A stretch of 13,248 bases of DNA, taken from NCBI GenBank assembly GCA_937996825.1, contig CALKUJ010000328.1, positions 1 through 13,248 of the forward strand, read 5' to 3'. This DNA is from an uncultured Polynucleobacter sp. Its GTDB lineage: Bacteria; Pseudomonadota; Gammaproteobacteria; Burkholderiales; Burkholderiaceae. This document shows positions 1 to 7,638 of the stretch, in pieces. Position numbers and translations under genes: made by a program. Position 1 is the stretch's first letter; every line of letters starts with the position of its first letter. Under the pieces are notes generated by a model. It was not told the DNA's origin. It was given only the letters and a program-made list of their open reading frames with translations, and searched no databases.

Positions 1-63
1 GACCATTATCAAGGTGTTGCCAGAGCGCAATTACACATAGAGGCTCTCGATGAGCCTTTATAA
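1..63 (+). CDS. recJ: RecJ-like single-strand exonuclease, C-terminal end only (partial)
   Basis: Frame 1 is open from the window edge to a TAA at 61-63 and encodes the last 20 residues of a protein (DHYQGVARAQLHIEALDEPL). The pattern 'QG...QL.IEAL' resembles the last strands of the C-terminal domain of RecJ, the 5'-3' single-strand DNA exonuclease used in recombination and mismatch repair. The gene order recJ-prfB-lysS is known from E. coli, and this frame ends only 9 bp before the prfB start, which supports the reading. Only 20 residues are visible, so the name rests on a weak sequence match plus synteny. No catalytic motif lies inside the window. Confidence 0.6.
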   Translation, partial: DHYQGVARAQLHIEALDEPL

Positions 64-72
64 TCGCGCACC

Positions 73-1177
73 ATGGAAGCAGAACAACTAAATCTCATTA
101 GTAACACCCTAGAAGACCTCCGTACTCGTACGATTGAACTTCGGAGGTATCTTTGACGTCGATAACAAAGCAGAACGTTTAGTCGAAGTTAATCAAACCC
201 TTGAAGATCCCAAAATTTGGGATGATCCGAAGCAAGCCCAGGCCTTGGGTAAAGAAAAAAAACTATTAGATGGCGTCGTAGGTACCATCAATTTTCTAAC
301 GGATAACATCACCTCTAGCCAAGAACTGTTTGAAATGGCCAAAGAGGAAGGTGATTTCGAAACAATTCTATCGATTCAAACCGATACAGATGGCATGCGC
401 CAGCAAGTCGAAGGACTTGAATTCCGACGCATGTTCAGTAATCCAATGGATCCAAGCTCATGCTTCATTGATATTCAGTCAGGTGCTGGCGGAACTGAGG
501 CTTGTGATTGGGCCAGCATGTTGTTACGTCAATATCTGCGTTACTGCGAGCGTAAAGGCTTCAAAGCTGAAGTGCTGGAAGTTTCTGATGGTGATGTCGC
601 TGGTATTAAGAGTGCCACCATCAAGATTGATGGTGAATATGCCTACGGCCACTTAAGAACTGAGACCGGTGTGCATCGACTTGTGCGTAAATCACCTTTT
701 GACTCTGCCAATGGTCGCCACACATCGTTCACCAGTGTGTTTGTCTATCCAGAAGTTGATGACTCTATTGAAATTGATATCAATCCAGCTGACATCCGTA
801 CTGACACCTATCGCGCCTCTGGTGCTGGTGGACAGCACATCAATAAAACTGACTCTGCGGTTCGTTTGACCCACGTGCCAACAGGCATTGTGGTGCAGTG
901 CCAAAATGATCGAAGCCAACATAAAAACCGTGCTGAAGCGATGTCAATGTTGAAGTCTCGCCTTTATGAACATGAATTACGTAAACGTCAGGCTGAACAA
1001 GATAAGCTAGAAGCTACGAAAAGCGATGTGGGTTGGGGTCATCAAATCAGATCTTATGTTTTAGATCAAAGTCGCATCAAAGATCTTCGAACCAACGTAG
1101 AAATATCAAATACACAAAAAGTTTTAGATGGTGACTTAGATCCATTCATTGAAGCCAGCTTAAAACAAGGCGTTTAA
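73..1177 (+). CDS. prfB: Peptide chain release factor 2 (RF2), expressed by programmed +1 frameshift
   Basis: RF2 recognises UGA and UAA stop codons in the ribosomal A site and triggers hydrolysis of peptidyl-tRNA. The reading starts at ATG 73 and runs 26 codons to CTT 151-153, where an in-frame TGA (154-156) follows. A +1 slip resumes at GAC 155 and continues to TAA 1175-1177. The joined product is about 367 residues, against 365 in E. coli. The stop-codon recognition tripeptide SPF is at about residues 207-209, and the catalytic GGQ is at about 252-254. The residue equivalent to E. coli position 246 is Ala, as in most bacteria, not the Thr of K-12. The upstream region gives no clear Shine-Dalgarno for ATG 73, so translation may be coupled to recJ, which ends 9 bp earlier. 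lysS follows after 55 bp, and the two are probably co-transcribed. A TTG at 134 could open the downstream frame alone, but that would drop the conserved N-terminus. Confidence 0.97.
139..157 (+). other. RF2 programmed +1 ribosomal frameshift site
   Basis: The sequence reads CTT CGG AGG TAT CTT TGA C. It has all the elements of the classical prfB recoding site: an internal Shine-Dalgarno-like stretch (CGGAGGT, 142-148), the slippery CTT at 151-153, the in-frame TGA stop at 154-156 and a C directly after it, which makes the stop weak. E. coli has AGGGGGT where this genome has CGGAGGT, with the same distance to the slip codon. When RF2 is scarce the ribosome pauses at UGA, peptidyl-tRNA-Leu slips from CUU to UUU, and synthesis continues into full-length RF2. 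The site is therefore a negative feedback loop on RF2 level. Confidence 0.96.
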
Positions 1178-1212
1178 TTATCACCATTTATTCATCAATC
1201 ATTATCACCATT
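1177..1212 (+). repeat. Two copies of a 12-bp direct repeat between prfB and lysS
   Basis: ATTATCACCATT occurs at 1177-1188 and again at 1201-1212, with starts 24 bp apart, inside the 55-bp prfB-lysS spacer. The first copy overlaps the last base of the prfB stop codon. The bases between the copies do not continue the repeat, and neither copy is a palindrome. No function can be assigned. It may be a small local duplication or chance in AT-rich DNA. Confidence 0.5.
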
Positions 1213-1232
1213 CAATTGTTAGCGAAAACATC

Positions 1233-2762
1233 ATGAGTCAAGAAGAACAACTGCCCATCGTCGATGAAAATCACATCATTGCAGAACGTCGCGAAAAATT
1301 AGCTCAATTGCGCAAAAATGGTGTGGCATTCCCTAATGATTTTGTGCCAACCCATCATGCTGCTGATTTACATGAGCACTATGGCGAGATCAGCAAAGAA
1401 CATTTGGCAGAGAAAAATATCAGCGTCAAAGTAGCAGGCCGAATGATGCTCAAGCGCGTCATGGGTAAGGCGAGCTTTGCGACTGTGCAAGATCGCAGCG
1501 GCCAAATCCAGTTCTATATCAATGATGCTGATGCAGGAGCAGATGCTCACAATGCTTTTAAGCATTGGGATATGGGTGATTTCATTGCTGCTGAAGGGGT
1601 GGTATTCAAAACCAATAAAGGTGAACTATCGATCCTGGTAAAAGATTTGCGTCTTTTATCAAAATCATTGCGCCCTCTTCCAGACAAATTCCACGGTCTT
1701 TCAGACCAAGAAATGAAATACCGTCAACGCTATGTTGATTTGATTGTTTCACCTGAGACACGTCAAACATTCTTGGCCCGCAGTAAAGCGATGTCTTCGA
1801 TTCGCCACCACATGCAAGATGCAGGCTTCATGGAAGTTGAAACACCGATGCTTCACCCTATTCCAGGTGGTGCCGCAGCAAAACCCTTCATCACCCATCA
1901 CAATGCCTTAGACATGGAAATGTATCTGCGCATAGCGCCAGAGTTGTACTTAAAGCGTTTGGTGGTTGGTGGCTTTGAACGTGTCTTTGAGGTAAATAGA
2001 AACTTCCGTAATGAAGGCGTGAGCCCGAGACACAACCCAGAATTCACCATGATGGAGTTCTATGCAGCCTACACTGATTACAAGTGGCTCATGACCTTCA
2101 CAGAAGAGTTGATCAGAGCGGCAGCGATTGACGCGCAAGGCACTGCAAATCTGACTTATCAAGGTAAACCGTTAGATTTATCTAAGCCATTCCAACGCTT
2201 AACAATCGCTGAAGCAATTCTTAAGTATGCGCCTTTATCGAAAAAACAATACACCGCATCTCAATTAGAAGATAAGGAATTTGTGCGCCAAGAGCTTAAA
2301 AAGTCTGGGGAAGATATCAACGGACCAACGCTCAAGAATGCTGGCCTAGGAGCCCTTCAACTGGCCTTGTTTGAAGCAACTGCTGAAGAACATCTATGGG
2401 AACCAACGTACATCATTGACTACCCGATTGAAGTTAGTCCACTGGCCAGAGAGTCAGACACAAGACCAGGCATCACAGAGCGCTTTGAGTTATTCATCAC
2501 AGGTCGTGAGATTGCCAATGGCTTCTCTGAATTAAATGATGCAGAGGATCAAGCTGCTCGTTTCCAAGCCCAAGTTGCCCAAAAGGAAGCTGGTGACGAG
2601 GAAGCCATGTATTTTGATGCCGACTTTATTCGTGCTCTAGAGTACGGCATGCCTCCAACCGGTGGTTGCGGTATTGGTATCGATCGCTTGATGATGTTGA
2701 TCACTGACTCACCAAATATCAGAGACGTGATTCTTTTCCCACATTTGAGAAAAGAAGATTAA
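1233..2762 (+). CDS. lysS: Lysyl-tRNA synthetase, class II
   Basis: Charges tRNA-Lys with lysine in the cytoplasm, through a lysyl-adenylate made from ATP. The 509 residues (E. coli LysS has 505) hold an N-terminal OB-fold anticodon-binding domain at about 64-145 (ISVKVAGRMMLKRVMGKASF) and the class II catalytic core. Class II motif 1 is near 190-212, motif 2 is around 249-279 (FERVFEVNRNFRNEG, then the HNPEFTMMEFY stretch), and motif 3 is at about 476-490 with the ATP-binding arginine (GCGIGIDRLMML). The start at ATG 1233 gives the usual N-terminal length. The preceding bases (AGCGAAAACATC) contain no good Shine-Dalgarno. It follows prfB on the same strand, an arrangement also seen in E. coli, and is closed by a hairpin terminator 28 bp beyond its stop. 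Nothing is missing or unusual in the protein. Confidence 0.98.
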   Translation: MSQEEQLPIVDENHIIAERREKLAQLRKNGVAFPNDFVPTHHAADLHEHYGEISKEHLAEKNISVKVAGRMMLKRVMGKASFATVQDRSGQIQFYINDADAGADAHNAFKHWDMGDFIAAEGVVFKTNKGELSILVKDLRLLSKSLRPLPDKFHGLSDQEMKYRQRYVDLIVSPETRQTFLARSKAMSSIRHHMQDAGFMEVETPMLHPIPGGAAAKPFITHHNALDMEMYLRIAPELYLKRLVVGGFERVFEVNRNFRNEGVSPRHNPEFTMMEFYAAYTDYKWLMTFTEELIRAAAIDAQGTANLTYQGKPLDLSKPFQRLTIAEAILKYAPLSKKQYTASQLEDKEFVRQELKKSGEDINGPTLKNAGLGALQLALFEATAEEHLWEPTYIIDYPIEVSPLARESDTRPGITERFELFITGREIANGFSELNDAEDQAARFQAQVAQKEAGDEEAMYFDADFIRALEYGMPPTGGCGIGIDRLMMLITDSPNIRDVILFPHLRKED

Positions 2763-2787
2763 AAACGCCCAGATAGAAAAAGAGAAG

Positions 2788-2815
2788 TAAAAAGGGACCC
2801 ACGGGTCCCTTTTTT
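2788..2815. terminator. Rho-independent terminator, probably bidirectional, between lysS and fdx
   Basis: An 8-bp GC-rich stem, AAGGGACC (2791-2798) pairing with GGTCCCTT (2803-2810), closes a 4-nt loop CACG. A run of seven T follows on the plus strand (2809-2815), and five A precede it (2788-2792), so the minus-strand transcript also ends the hairpin in a U-run. It sits between the stop codons of the convergent genes lysS (2762) and fdx (2841), so it can serve both transcription units. Confidence 0.92.
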
Positions 2816-2840
2816 AATACTTATTATTGAATCACTCAGA

Positions 2841-3179
2841 TCAATGATTTTCTTTGGCATGGTTGATTGAATACTTAGGTATTTCAATGACCAAGTTTTG
2901 CTGAGCAACCACGGCTTGGCAAGATAAGCGTGATTGAGGACACAAACCCCAAGCGCGATCTAAAAGATCATCTTCTGCTTCATCTGATGGATTCAGGCTC
3001 GCCATGCCTTCACGCACAATCACATGACAGGTTGTGCAAGCACATGACATCTCACATGCATGTTCGATTTCAATATCATTTTCTAGCAATGCTTCACAAA
3101 TAGTGGATCCTGGAGAAGCCTCTAAAACAGCGCCTTCAGGGCAATAATCAGCATGAGGAAGAACAACAATTTGTGGCAT
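2841..3179 (-). CDS. fdx: ISC-type [2Fe-2S] ferredoxin
   Basis: Small electron carrier that supplies reducing power for iron-sulfur cluster assembly on IscU. The 112 residues have the adrenodoxin-type ligand pattern: Cys42, Cys48, Cys51 and Cys87 match the four ligands of E. coli Fdx one for one. The extra Cys46, also present in that family, lies in the CEMSCACTTCH stretch. The start at 3179 is supported by AGGA a few bases upstream (about 3187-3190). It lies 12 bp after hscA and is the last gene of the ISC operon here. E. coli has iscX next, but here only 25 bp separate the fdx stop from the terminator hairpin. Confidence 0.97.
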   Translation of the reverse strand: MPQIVVLPHADYCPEGAVLEASPGSTICEALLENDIEIEHACEMSCACTTCHVIVREGMASLNPSDEAEDDLLDRAWGLCPQSRLSCQAVVAQQNLVIEIPKYSINHAKENH

Positions 3180-3191
3180 TTTTAATTCCTA

Positions 3192-5057
3192 TTAAATTTC
3201 TTCTATCTTTTTACCAGACAACGCTTTTTTGATACTTTCATTCATTCTGCGAGCAGCAAAATCATCGGTGGCTTTTGATAATGATTCAACTGAACGTCTT
3301 AATACTTGGGTGTCTTTTGCAGATTCAATCAAATCCTTGAGAGCTTTTAGTTTGCGGTTAATAACGTCTAGCTCATCTTCATCCAGTAAGTGCTGATCTT
3401 CTGCCAAAGCTGCATCAACAGCCTCAATCAAACGCTTTGCATCCACCAATTCTTCTCTGAGCGCTCTATCTTGAACATCATCAGCGGCATGACTAAAGCC
3501 ATCTTGAAGCATGGTGGTGATATCAGTATCGGAAAGACCGTAAGAAGGCTTGACCGTGATATTTGCCTCAGCACCTGAGTGTTGTTCTCTAGCGGTTACC
3601 GATAGCAATCCATCAGCGTCCACTTGGTAGGTCACTCGAATTCTGGCAGCACCAGCTGCCATTGGTGGGATATCTCTGAGCTCAAACTTTGCCAGCGAAC
3701 GACAATGGTCCACCACTTCTCTCTCACCTTGTAAGACGTGAACAGCTAAAGCAGTTTGACCATCTCTAAAGGTGGTGAAATCTTGGGCTCTTGCAACAGG
3801 GATTGGAGTATTGCGCGGAATGATTTTTTCAACCAAACCGCCCATGGTTTCAACGCCTAGGGATAGAGGAATCACATCCAAGAGCAACCACTCATCACCT
3901 TTTTGCTGATTACCTGCCAATAAGTCTGCTTGCATTGCAGCACCCATGGCCACCACTTGATCTGGGTCTAAATTGGTCAATGGCGTCTGGCCAAACAGTT
4001 CACCAACAGCTCTTTGTACATGAGGCATGCGAGTGGCACCACCGACCATGACCACACCCTTGATCTCTTCTGGCGTTAAACCAGCATCTCTAAGAGCTTT
4101 CTTGGCTGCTAGTAAAGTTTTATTGACCAAATGTTGGGTCAACTCAAAGAACTGAGCCTGACTGATACCAACATTGATGGCTGTGCCATCACTCAAAGTG
4201 GCATGAACACGAGCCAAGGGATTCTTGCTGAGCTGTTCTTTGACTTCTTTTGATGCAGACAGCAATAAACGTGTGTCTTTGTCAGAGAGCAACTGTAATT
4301 TCGCTTGCTCTAAAACCCAGCAATAAAGACGATGATCAAAGTCATCACCACCTAAGGCTGAATCACCGCCAGTCGATAGCACTTCGAAAACACCCTTGCT
4401 CAGGCGCAAGATTGAAATATCAAATGTGCCACCACCCAAGTCATAAACTGCGTATAAGCCCTCTGAAGCGTTATCCAAACCATATGCAATGGCTGCAGCA
4501 GTTGGCTCGTTTAATAGGCGTAGAACTTCAATACCAGCTAACTTAGCAGCATCCTTGGTTGCCTGGCGTTGCGCGTCATCAAAATAAGCTGGCACAGTGA
4601 TCACTGCACCGACGATCTCATCGTCAAAAGAATCTTCAGCGCGTTGACGTAATCTAGCCAAGATTTCTGCAGAAACTTCGACTGGACTTTTCTCACCGGA
4701 AACTGTTTTAATTTTGAGCATGCCAGGGGCATCTACAAATTCATAAGGCATGGTTTGAGCATGCTGGATATCACTGAGACCTCTTCCCATGAAACGCTTC
4801 ACAGAAATGATGGTATTTTTTGGATCGCCATTGGCATTTTGCAAAGCTTGGTAACCTGCTTGCGTTGTACCACCAGGCAGGTAACGGATGACTGAAGGCA
4901 ATAGCTTTCTTCCCTGCTCATCACCCAAGACTTCTGGCAAAGCGTTTTTCATCGCGGCAACCAATGAATTGGTTGTTCCCAGATCTATACCAACTGCAAT
5001 ACGGCGTTGGTGAGGGGCAAGCGATTGACCAGGTTCGGCAATTTGTAATAAGGCCAT
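3192..5057 (-). CDS. hscA: Fe-S cluster assembly chaperone HscA (Hsp70 family)
   Basis: Specialised Hsp70 that uses ATP to remodel cluster-loaded IscU and help transfer the cluster to apo-proteins. It has 621 residues, against 616 in E. coli. The nucleotide-binding domain spans about 20-388, with phosphate 1 loop GIDLGTTNS at 23-31, phosphate 2 motif YDLGGGTFD at about 205-213 and adenosine motif VMVGGATRMPHV at about 336-347. The interdomain linker LLLDVIPLSLG is at 391-401, followed by the substrate-binding domain and helical lid. The N-terminus MALLQIAEPGQSLAPHQRR is typical of HscA and separates it from DnaK. It has no long acidic C-terminal tail. The gene lies 22 bp after hscB. The bases before its ATG are A/T-rich with no visible Shine-Dalgarno, so translational coupling is possible. 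Confidence 0.98.
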   Translation of the reverse strand: MALLQIAEPGQSLAPHQRRIAVGIDLGTTNSLVAAMKNALPEVLGDEQGRKLLPSVIRYLPGGTTQAGYQALQNANGDPKNTIISVKRFMGRGLSDIQHAQTMPYEFVDAPGMLKIKTVSGEKSPVEVSAEILARLRQRAEDSFDDEIVGAVITVPAYFDDAQRQATKDAAKLAGIEVLRLLNEPTAAAIAYGLDNASEGLYAVYDLGGGTFDISILRLSKGVFEVLSTGGDSALGGDDFDHRLYCWVLEQAKLQLLSDKDTRLLLSASKEVKEQLSKNPLARVHATLSDGTAINVGISQAQFFELTQHLVNKTLLAAKKALRDAGLTPEEIKGVVMVGGATRMPHVQRAVGELFGQTPLTNLDPDQVVAMGAAMQADLLAGNQQKGDEWLLLDVIPLSLGVETMGGLVEKIIPRNTPIPVARAQDFTTFRDGQTALAVHVLQGEREVVDHCRSLAKFELRDIPPMAAGAARIRVTYQVDADGLLSVTAREQHSGAEANITVKPSYGLSDTDITTMLQDGFSHAADDVQDRALREELVDAKRLIEAVDAALAEDQHLLDEDELDVINRKLKALKDLIESAKDTQVLRRSVESLSKATDDFAARRMNESIKKALSGKKIEEI

Positions 5058-5079
5058 ATTTTTATTTGTTATTAATAAT

Positions 5080-5613
5080 TTATGCTGATATTGCGTCTTC
5101 TAGTTCTGCACTGAATTTATCAATGAACAATAAAGCTCGTAATTGCTTCGCTGCCAACTCAAAATCATTAGCTCCATCAATCGTCGCTTCAACTTCTTTT
5201 AATAAATTCGCTCTTGTTTGTTCTACTTCTTTGTATAAGTCATCTAGTTTAGAAGGCTGATCTCTGACATCATCCAAAGTCTCACGCCATTCCATCTGCT
5301 GCATCAAAAATTGAGCAGGCATCGCCGTATTGGTTTCTAACTGTGGATCCACGCCATTCTTTGCACACAGATACAAACCCCTTTGTATGGGATTCATGAG
5401 CGTTCGGTAGGCTGAATTTGCCAGGGCTGATAATTGCATCGAAACGCGTTTGTCAGAATCACTGGCTTGGGCGTGCATATCAGGGTGAACCTTTTGCTGC
5501 ACAGTTAAATAGGCAGACTCCAAAGCCTGCCTATCAATCTTAAATTGGGGCTTTAGTTGAAATAAGGCAAAGTAATCATCAAACCCTGAAAGATTCGCCA
5601 CAACCACACTCAT
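5080..5613 (-). CDS. hscB: Co-chaperone HscB (Hsc20), J-domain protein
   Basis: J-protein partner of HscA: it delivers IscU to HscA and stimulates its ATPase. The 177 residues start with a J domain of about 75 residues that contains the essential HPD tripeptide at 43-45. A C-terminal helical IscU-binding domain follows, with the family pattern FLMQQMEWRETLDD and, near the end, LRALLFIDKF. The ATG at 5613 lies inside the end of iscA, giving a 35-bp overlap in another frame. GTG codons at 5607 and 5601 are in-frame alternatives that would remove only 2 or 4 residues. The conserved part begins at DYF (about residue 13), so all three starts are compatible with function. Confidence 0.95.
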   Translation of the reverse strand: MSVVVANLSGFDDYFALFQLKPQFKIDRQALESAYLTVQQKVHPDMHAQASDSDKRVSMQLSALANSAYRTLMNPIQRGLYLCAKNGVDPQLETNTAMPAQFLMQQMEWRETLDDVRDQPSKLDDLYKEVEQTRANLLKEVEATIDGANDFELAAKQLRALLFIDKFSAELEDAISA

Positions 5614-5902
5614 CTTTTACATTAGGGTTCTGAAACTTAAATCCCTCATTCAAACCTTCGCGCACATAATCAAGTTCTGTACCGTCCAAATAAGCCAAGC
5701 TCTTAGGATCGACATACACTTTGACCCCTAAGGACTCAAACAAGGTATCTTCAGGCAAGACCTCGTCAACATACTCCAGTTGATAAGCAAGTCCTGAACA
5801 ACCAGTTGTTCTAACTCCAAGACGCAAGCCAACCCCTTTGCCACGACGTTCGATATAACGCGTGATGTGCTTAGCTGCTTTCTCTGTGAGAGTAATGGCC
5901 AT
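5579..5902 (-). CDS. iscA: A-type iron-sulfur carrier IscA
   Basis: Carries iron or Fe-S clusters from the IscU scaffold to target proteins. The 107 residues equal the E. coli length, and the three conserved cysteines are at 35, 99 and 101, the same positions as in E. coli IscA (TGCSG and ECGCG motifs). It starts 2 bp after the iscU stop, with an A/G-rich stretch at the end of iscU (AAAGAAAAG) as a possible weak ribosome binding site. Its 3' end overlaps the hscB start by 35 bp. Confidence 0.97.
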   Translation of the reverse strand: MAITLTEKAAKHITRYIERRGKGVGLRLGVRTTGCSGLAYQLEYVDEVLPEDTLFESLGVKVYVDPKSLAYLDGTELDYVREGLNEGFKFQNPNVKDECGCGESFRV

Positions 5903-5904
5903 GA

Positions 5905-6288
5905 TTATTTAGCGTGCTTTTCTTTGTAGTCGGCCACAGCTGCTTTGATAGCATCTTCAGCCAAGATAGAGCAGTGAATCTTCACAGGTGGCAAAGCCAA
6001 TTCTTCAGCAATCGCAGCGTTCTTAATTTCAAGTGCTTGATCCAAAGTCTTTCCTTTGACCCACTCTGTCACCAATGAAGATGAGGCAATTGCTGAGCCA
6101 CAACCATAAGTTTTGAACTTAGCATCTTCAATAATGCCTTGATCATTCACGCGGATTTGTAGCTTCATCACGTCACCGCAAGCTGGCGCACCAACCATGC
6201 CTGTACCAACGTGATCATCACCTTTTTCAAATGAGCCAACGTTGCGTGGATTTTCATAATGCTCGATTACTTTTTCACTGTATGCCAT
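5905..6288 (-). CDS. iscU: Fe-S cluster assembly scaffold IscU
   Basis: Scaffold on which [2Fe-2S] and [4Fe-4S] clusters are assembled from IscS sulfur and iron. The 127 residues contain the three cluster cysteines Cys37, Cys63 and Cys106, Asp39 next to the first, and His105 beside the last. The HscA recognition motif LPPVK is at 99-103. Together these show a full ISC-type scaffold, not a NifU or SufU protein. The start at 6288 has a strong ribosome binding site, GAGGAAA at 6293-6299. It follows iscS after 45 bp in the ISC operon. Confidence 0.98.
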   Translation of the reverse strand: MAYSEKVIEHYENPRNVGSFEKGDDHVGTGMVGAPACGDVMKLQIRVNDQGIIEDAKFKTYGCGSAIASSSLVTEWVKGKTLDQALEIKNAAIAEELALPPVKIHCSILAEDAIKAAVADYKEKHAK

Positions 6289-6333
6289 TTTATTTCCTCA
6301 AATATTTTTTACGTTTATCTTTTCAGTCAATGA

Positions 6334-7578
6334 TTAATGTGCTGCCCACTGAATCGTGTTCAAGTCAATGCCATCTTTATGCATTTCCCATAGCGGTGAC
6401 AAATCTCTCAATTTAGCAATTTTGCTCTTGACCAATTCAATCGTGAAATCAACATCTTCGACTGTTGTGAAGCGACCGATGGTGAAACGAATAGAACTGT
6501 GGGCCAACTCATCATTGCGACCCAATGATCTCAACACATAGGAAGGCTCTAACGATGCTGAAGTACATGCAGAGCCTGATGACACAGCGATGTCTTTCAA
6601 GGCCATGATCATTGATTCGCCTTCAACATAGTTAAAGCTGATATTCAAGTTATGCGGGATGCGCTGATCCATGTCACCGTTGAGATAAACCTCTTCGATC
6701 TGGTTCAAGCCATTCCATAAACGATCTCTTAACATGCGAATGCGCTCGTTTTCAGTGGCCATCTCTTCGCGAGCAATGCGGAAGCACTCACCCATACCCA
6801 CCAATTGATGAGTCGGTAAAGTACCTGAACGCATACCGCGCTCATGCCCACCACCATGCATTTGAGCCTCGATACGAATACGTGGCTTACGGCGCACAAA
6901 CAAAGCACCCACACCCTTTGGTCCATAGGTCTTGTGAGCACAGAAGCTCATCAAGTCAACTTTGAGGGTTTGCAAATCAATCGCAACCTTGCCTGTGGCT
7001 TGGGCTGCGTCTACGTGAAACACAATGCCTTTTTCGCGACAGAATTCACCGATTTTTGCAATATCTTGAATCACACCAATCTCGTTATTCACAAACATCA
7101 CAGAAACAACGATGGTGTCTGGGCGAACAGCAGCCTTGAATACTTCAAAATCAATCAAACCATTTGGCAAGACATCAAGGTAAGTAACCTCATAGCCTTC
7201 ACGCTCTAGTTCGCGACAAGTGTCTAGGACTGCCTTGTGCTCTGTCTTGACTGTGATGATGTGCTTGCCTTTTTCTTTGTAGAAATGGGCAGCACCTTTG
7301 ATGGCCAAGTTATTACTCTCAGTAGCACCACTGGTCCAAACGATTTCGCGTGGATCTGCACCGACTAATTTCGCAACTTCCGCACGAGCATTTTCTACCG
7401 CCTCTTCAGCGCTCCAGCCATATGCGTGACTACGTGATGCTGGATTACCAAACTGCTCACGAAGGTATGGAATCATCACATCGACCACCCTTGGGTCAAT
7501 CGGTGTTGTAGCTGAATAGTCCATATAAATTGGGAAGTGCTCTAGACTAAACATAGGTACTGGTTTAGGTGATGACAT
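6334..7578 (-). CDS. iscS: Cysteine desulfurase IscS
   Basis: PLP enzyme that converts L-cysteine to alanine and holds the sulfur as a persulfide. It passes the sulfur to IscU and, in E. coli, also to tRNA thiolation and other acceptors. The 414 residues are ten longer than E. coli IscS because of an N-terminal extension before PIYMDYSATTPIDP. The PLP lysine is Lys216 (CAHKTYGPKG) and the mobile-loop catalytic cysteine is Cys338 (SSGSACTSASLEPS). Both are shifted by exactly ten from E. coli Lys206 and Cys328. The ATG at 7578 has AAGGAAAG at a good distance. Met9 would nearly restore the E. coli N-terminus but has no Shine-Dalgarno, so 7578 is preferred. It follows iscR after 60 bp. Confidence 0.98.
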   Translation of the reverse strand: MSSPKPVPMFSLEHFPIYMDYSATTPIDPRVVDVMIPYLREQFGNPASRSHAYGWSAEEAVENARAEVAKLVGADPREIVWTSGATESNNLAIKGAAHFYKEKGKHIITVKTEHKAVLDTCRELEREGYEVTYLDVLPNGLIDFEVFKAAVRPDTIVVSVMFVNNEIGVIQDIAKIGEFCREKGIVFHVDAAQATGKVAIDLQTLKVDLMSFCAHKTYGPKGVGALFVRRKPRIRIEAQMHGGGHERGMRSGTLPTHQLVGMGECFRIAREEMATENERIRMLRDRLWNGLNQIEEVYLNGDMDQRIPHNLNISFNYVEGESMIMALKDIAVSSGSACTSASLEPSYVLRSLGRNDELAHSSIRFTIGRFTTVEDVDFTIELVKSKIAKLRDLSPLWEMHKDGIDLNTIQWAAH

Positions 7579-7638
7579 GCTTCTTTCCTTTTATCTCAAT
7601 ATTTTTTAATTATTCTGTGACTAGATCAATGACTGATA

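Noticed and set aside
59..64. A perfect TATAAT at the recJ stop codon as a prfB promoter -10
   Set aside because: No -35 hexamer lies at 16-19 bp. The start of transcription would fall almost on the prfB ATG, and the gene is more likely read from an upstream promoter.
134..1177. RF2 as a 347-residue protein starting at TTG 134
   Set aside because: The first seven residues (MNFGGIF) are an out-of-frame reading of the recoding site. The ATG at 73 plus a +1 slip at CTT TGA C restores the normal RF2 N-terminus and length.
4250..4546. A 98-codon open frame on the plus strand inside hscA
   Set aside because: Antisense shadow of a conserved Hsp70 gene, with composition that matches no protein family I recognise.
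6844..7209. A 121-codon open frame on the plus strand inside iscS
   Set aside because: It is antisense to a fully conserved enzyme, has no recognisable domain and no ribosome binding site, and is a shadow of the coding sequence.
7579..7638. A regulatory hairpin in the iscR-iscS spacer, like the RyhB-related structure of E. coli
   Set aside because: The 60-bp AT-rich spacer has only short repeats (ATTGAT twice, TGATATCA) and no convincing stem.
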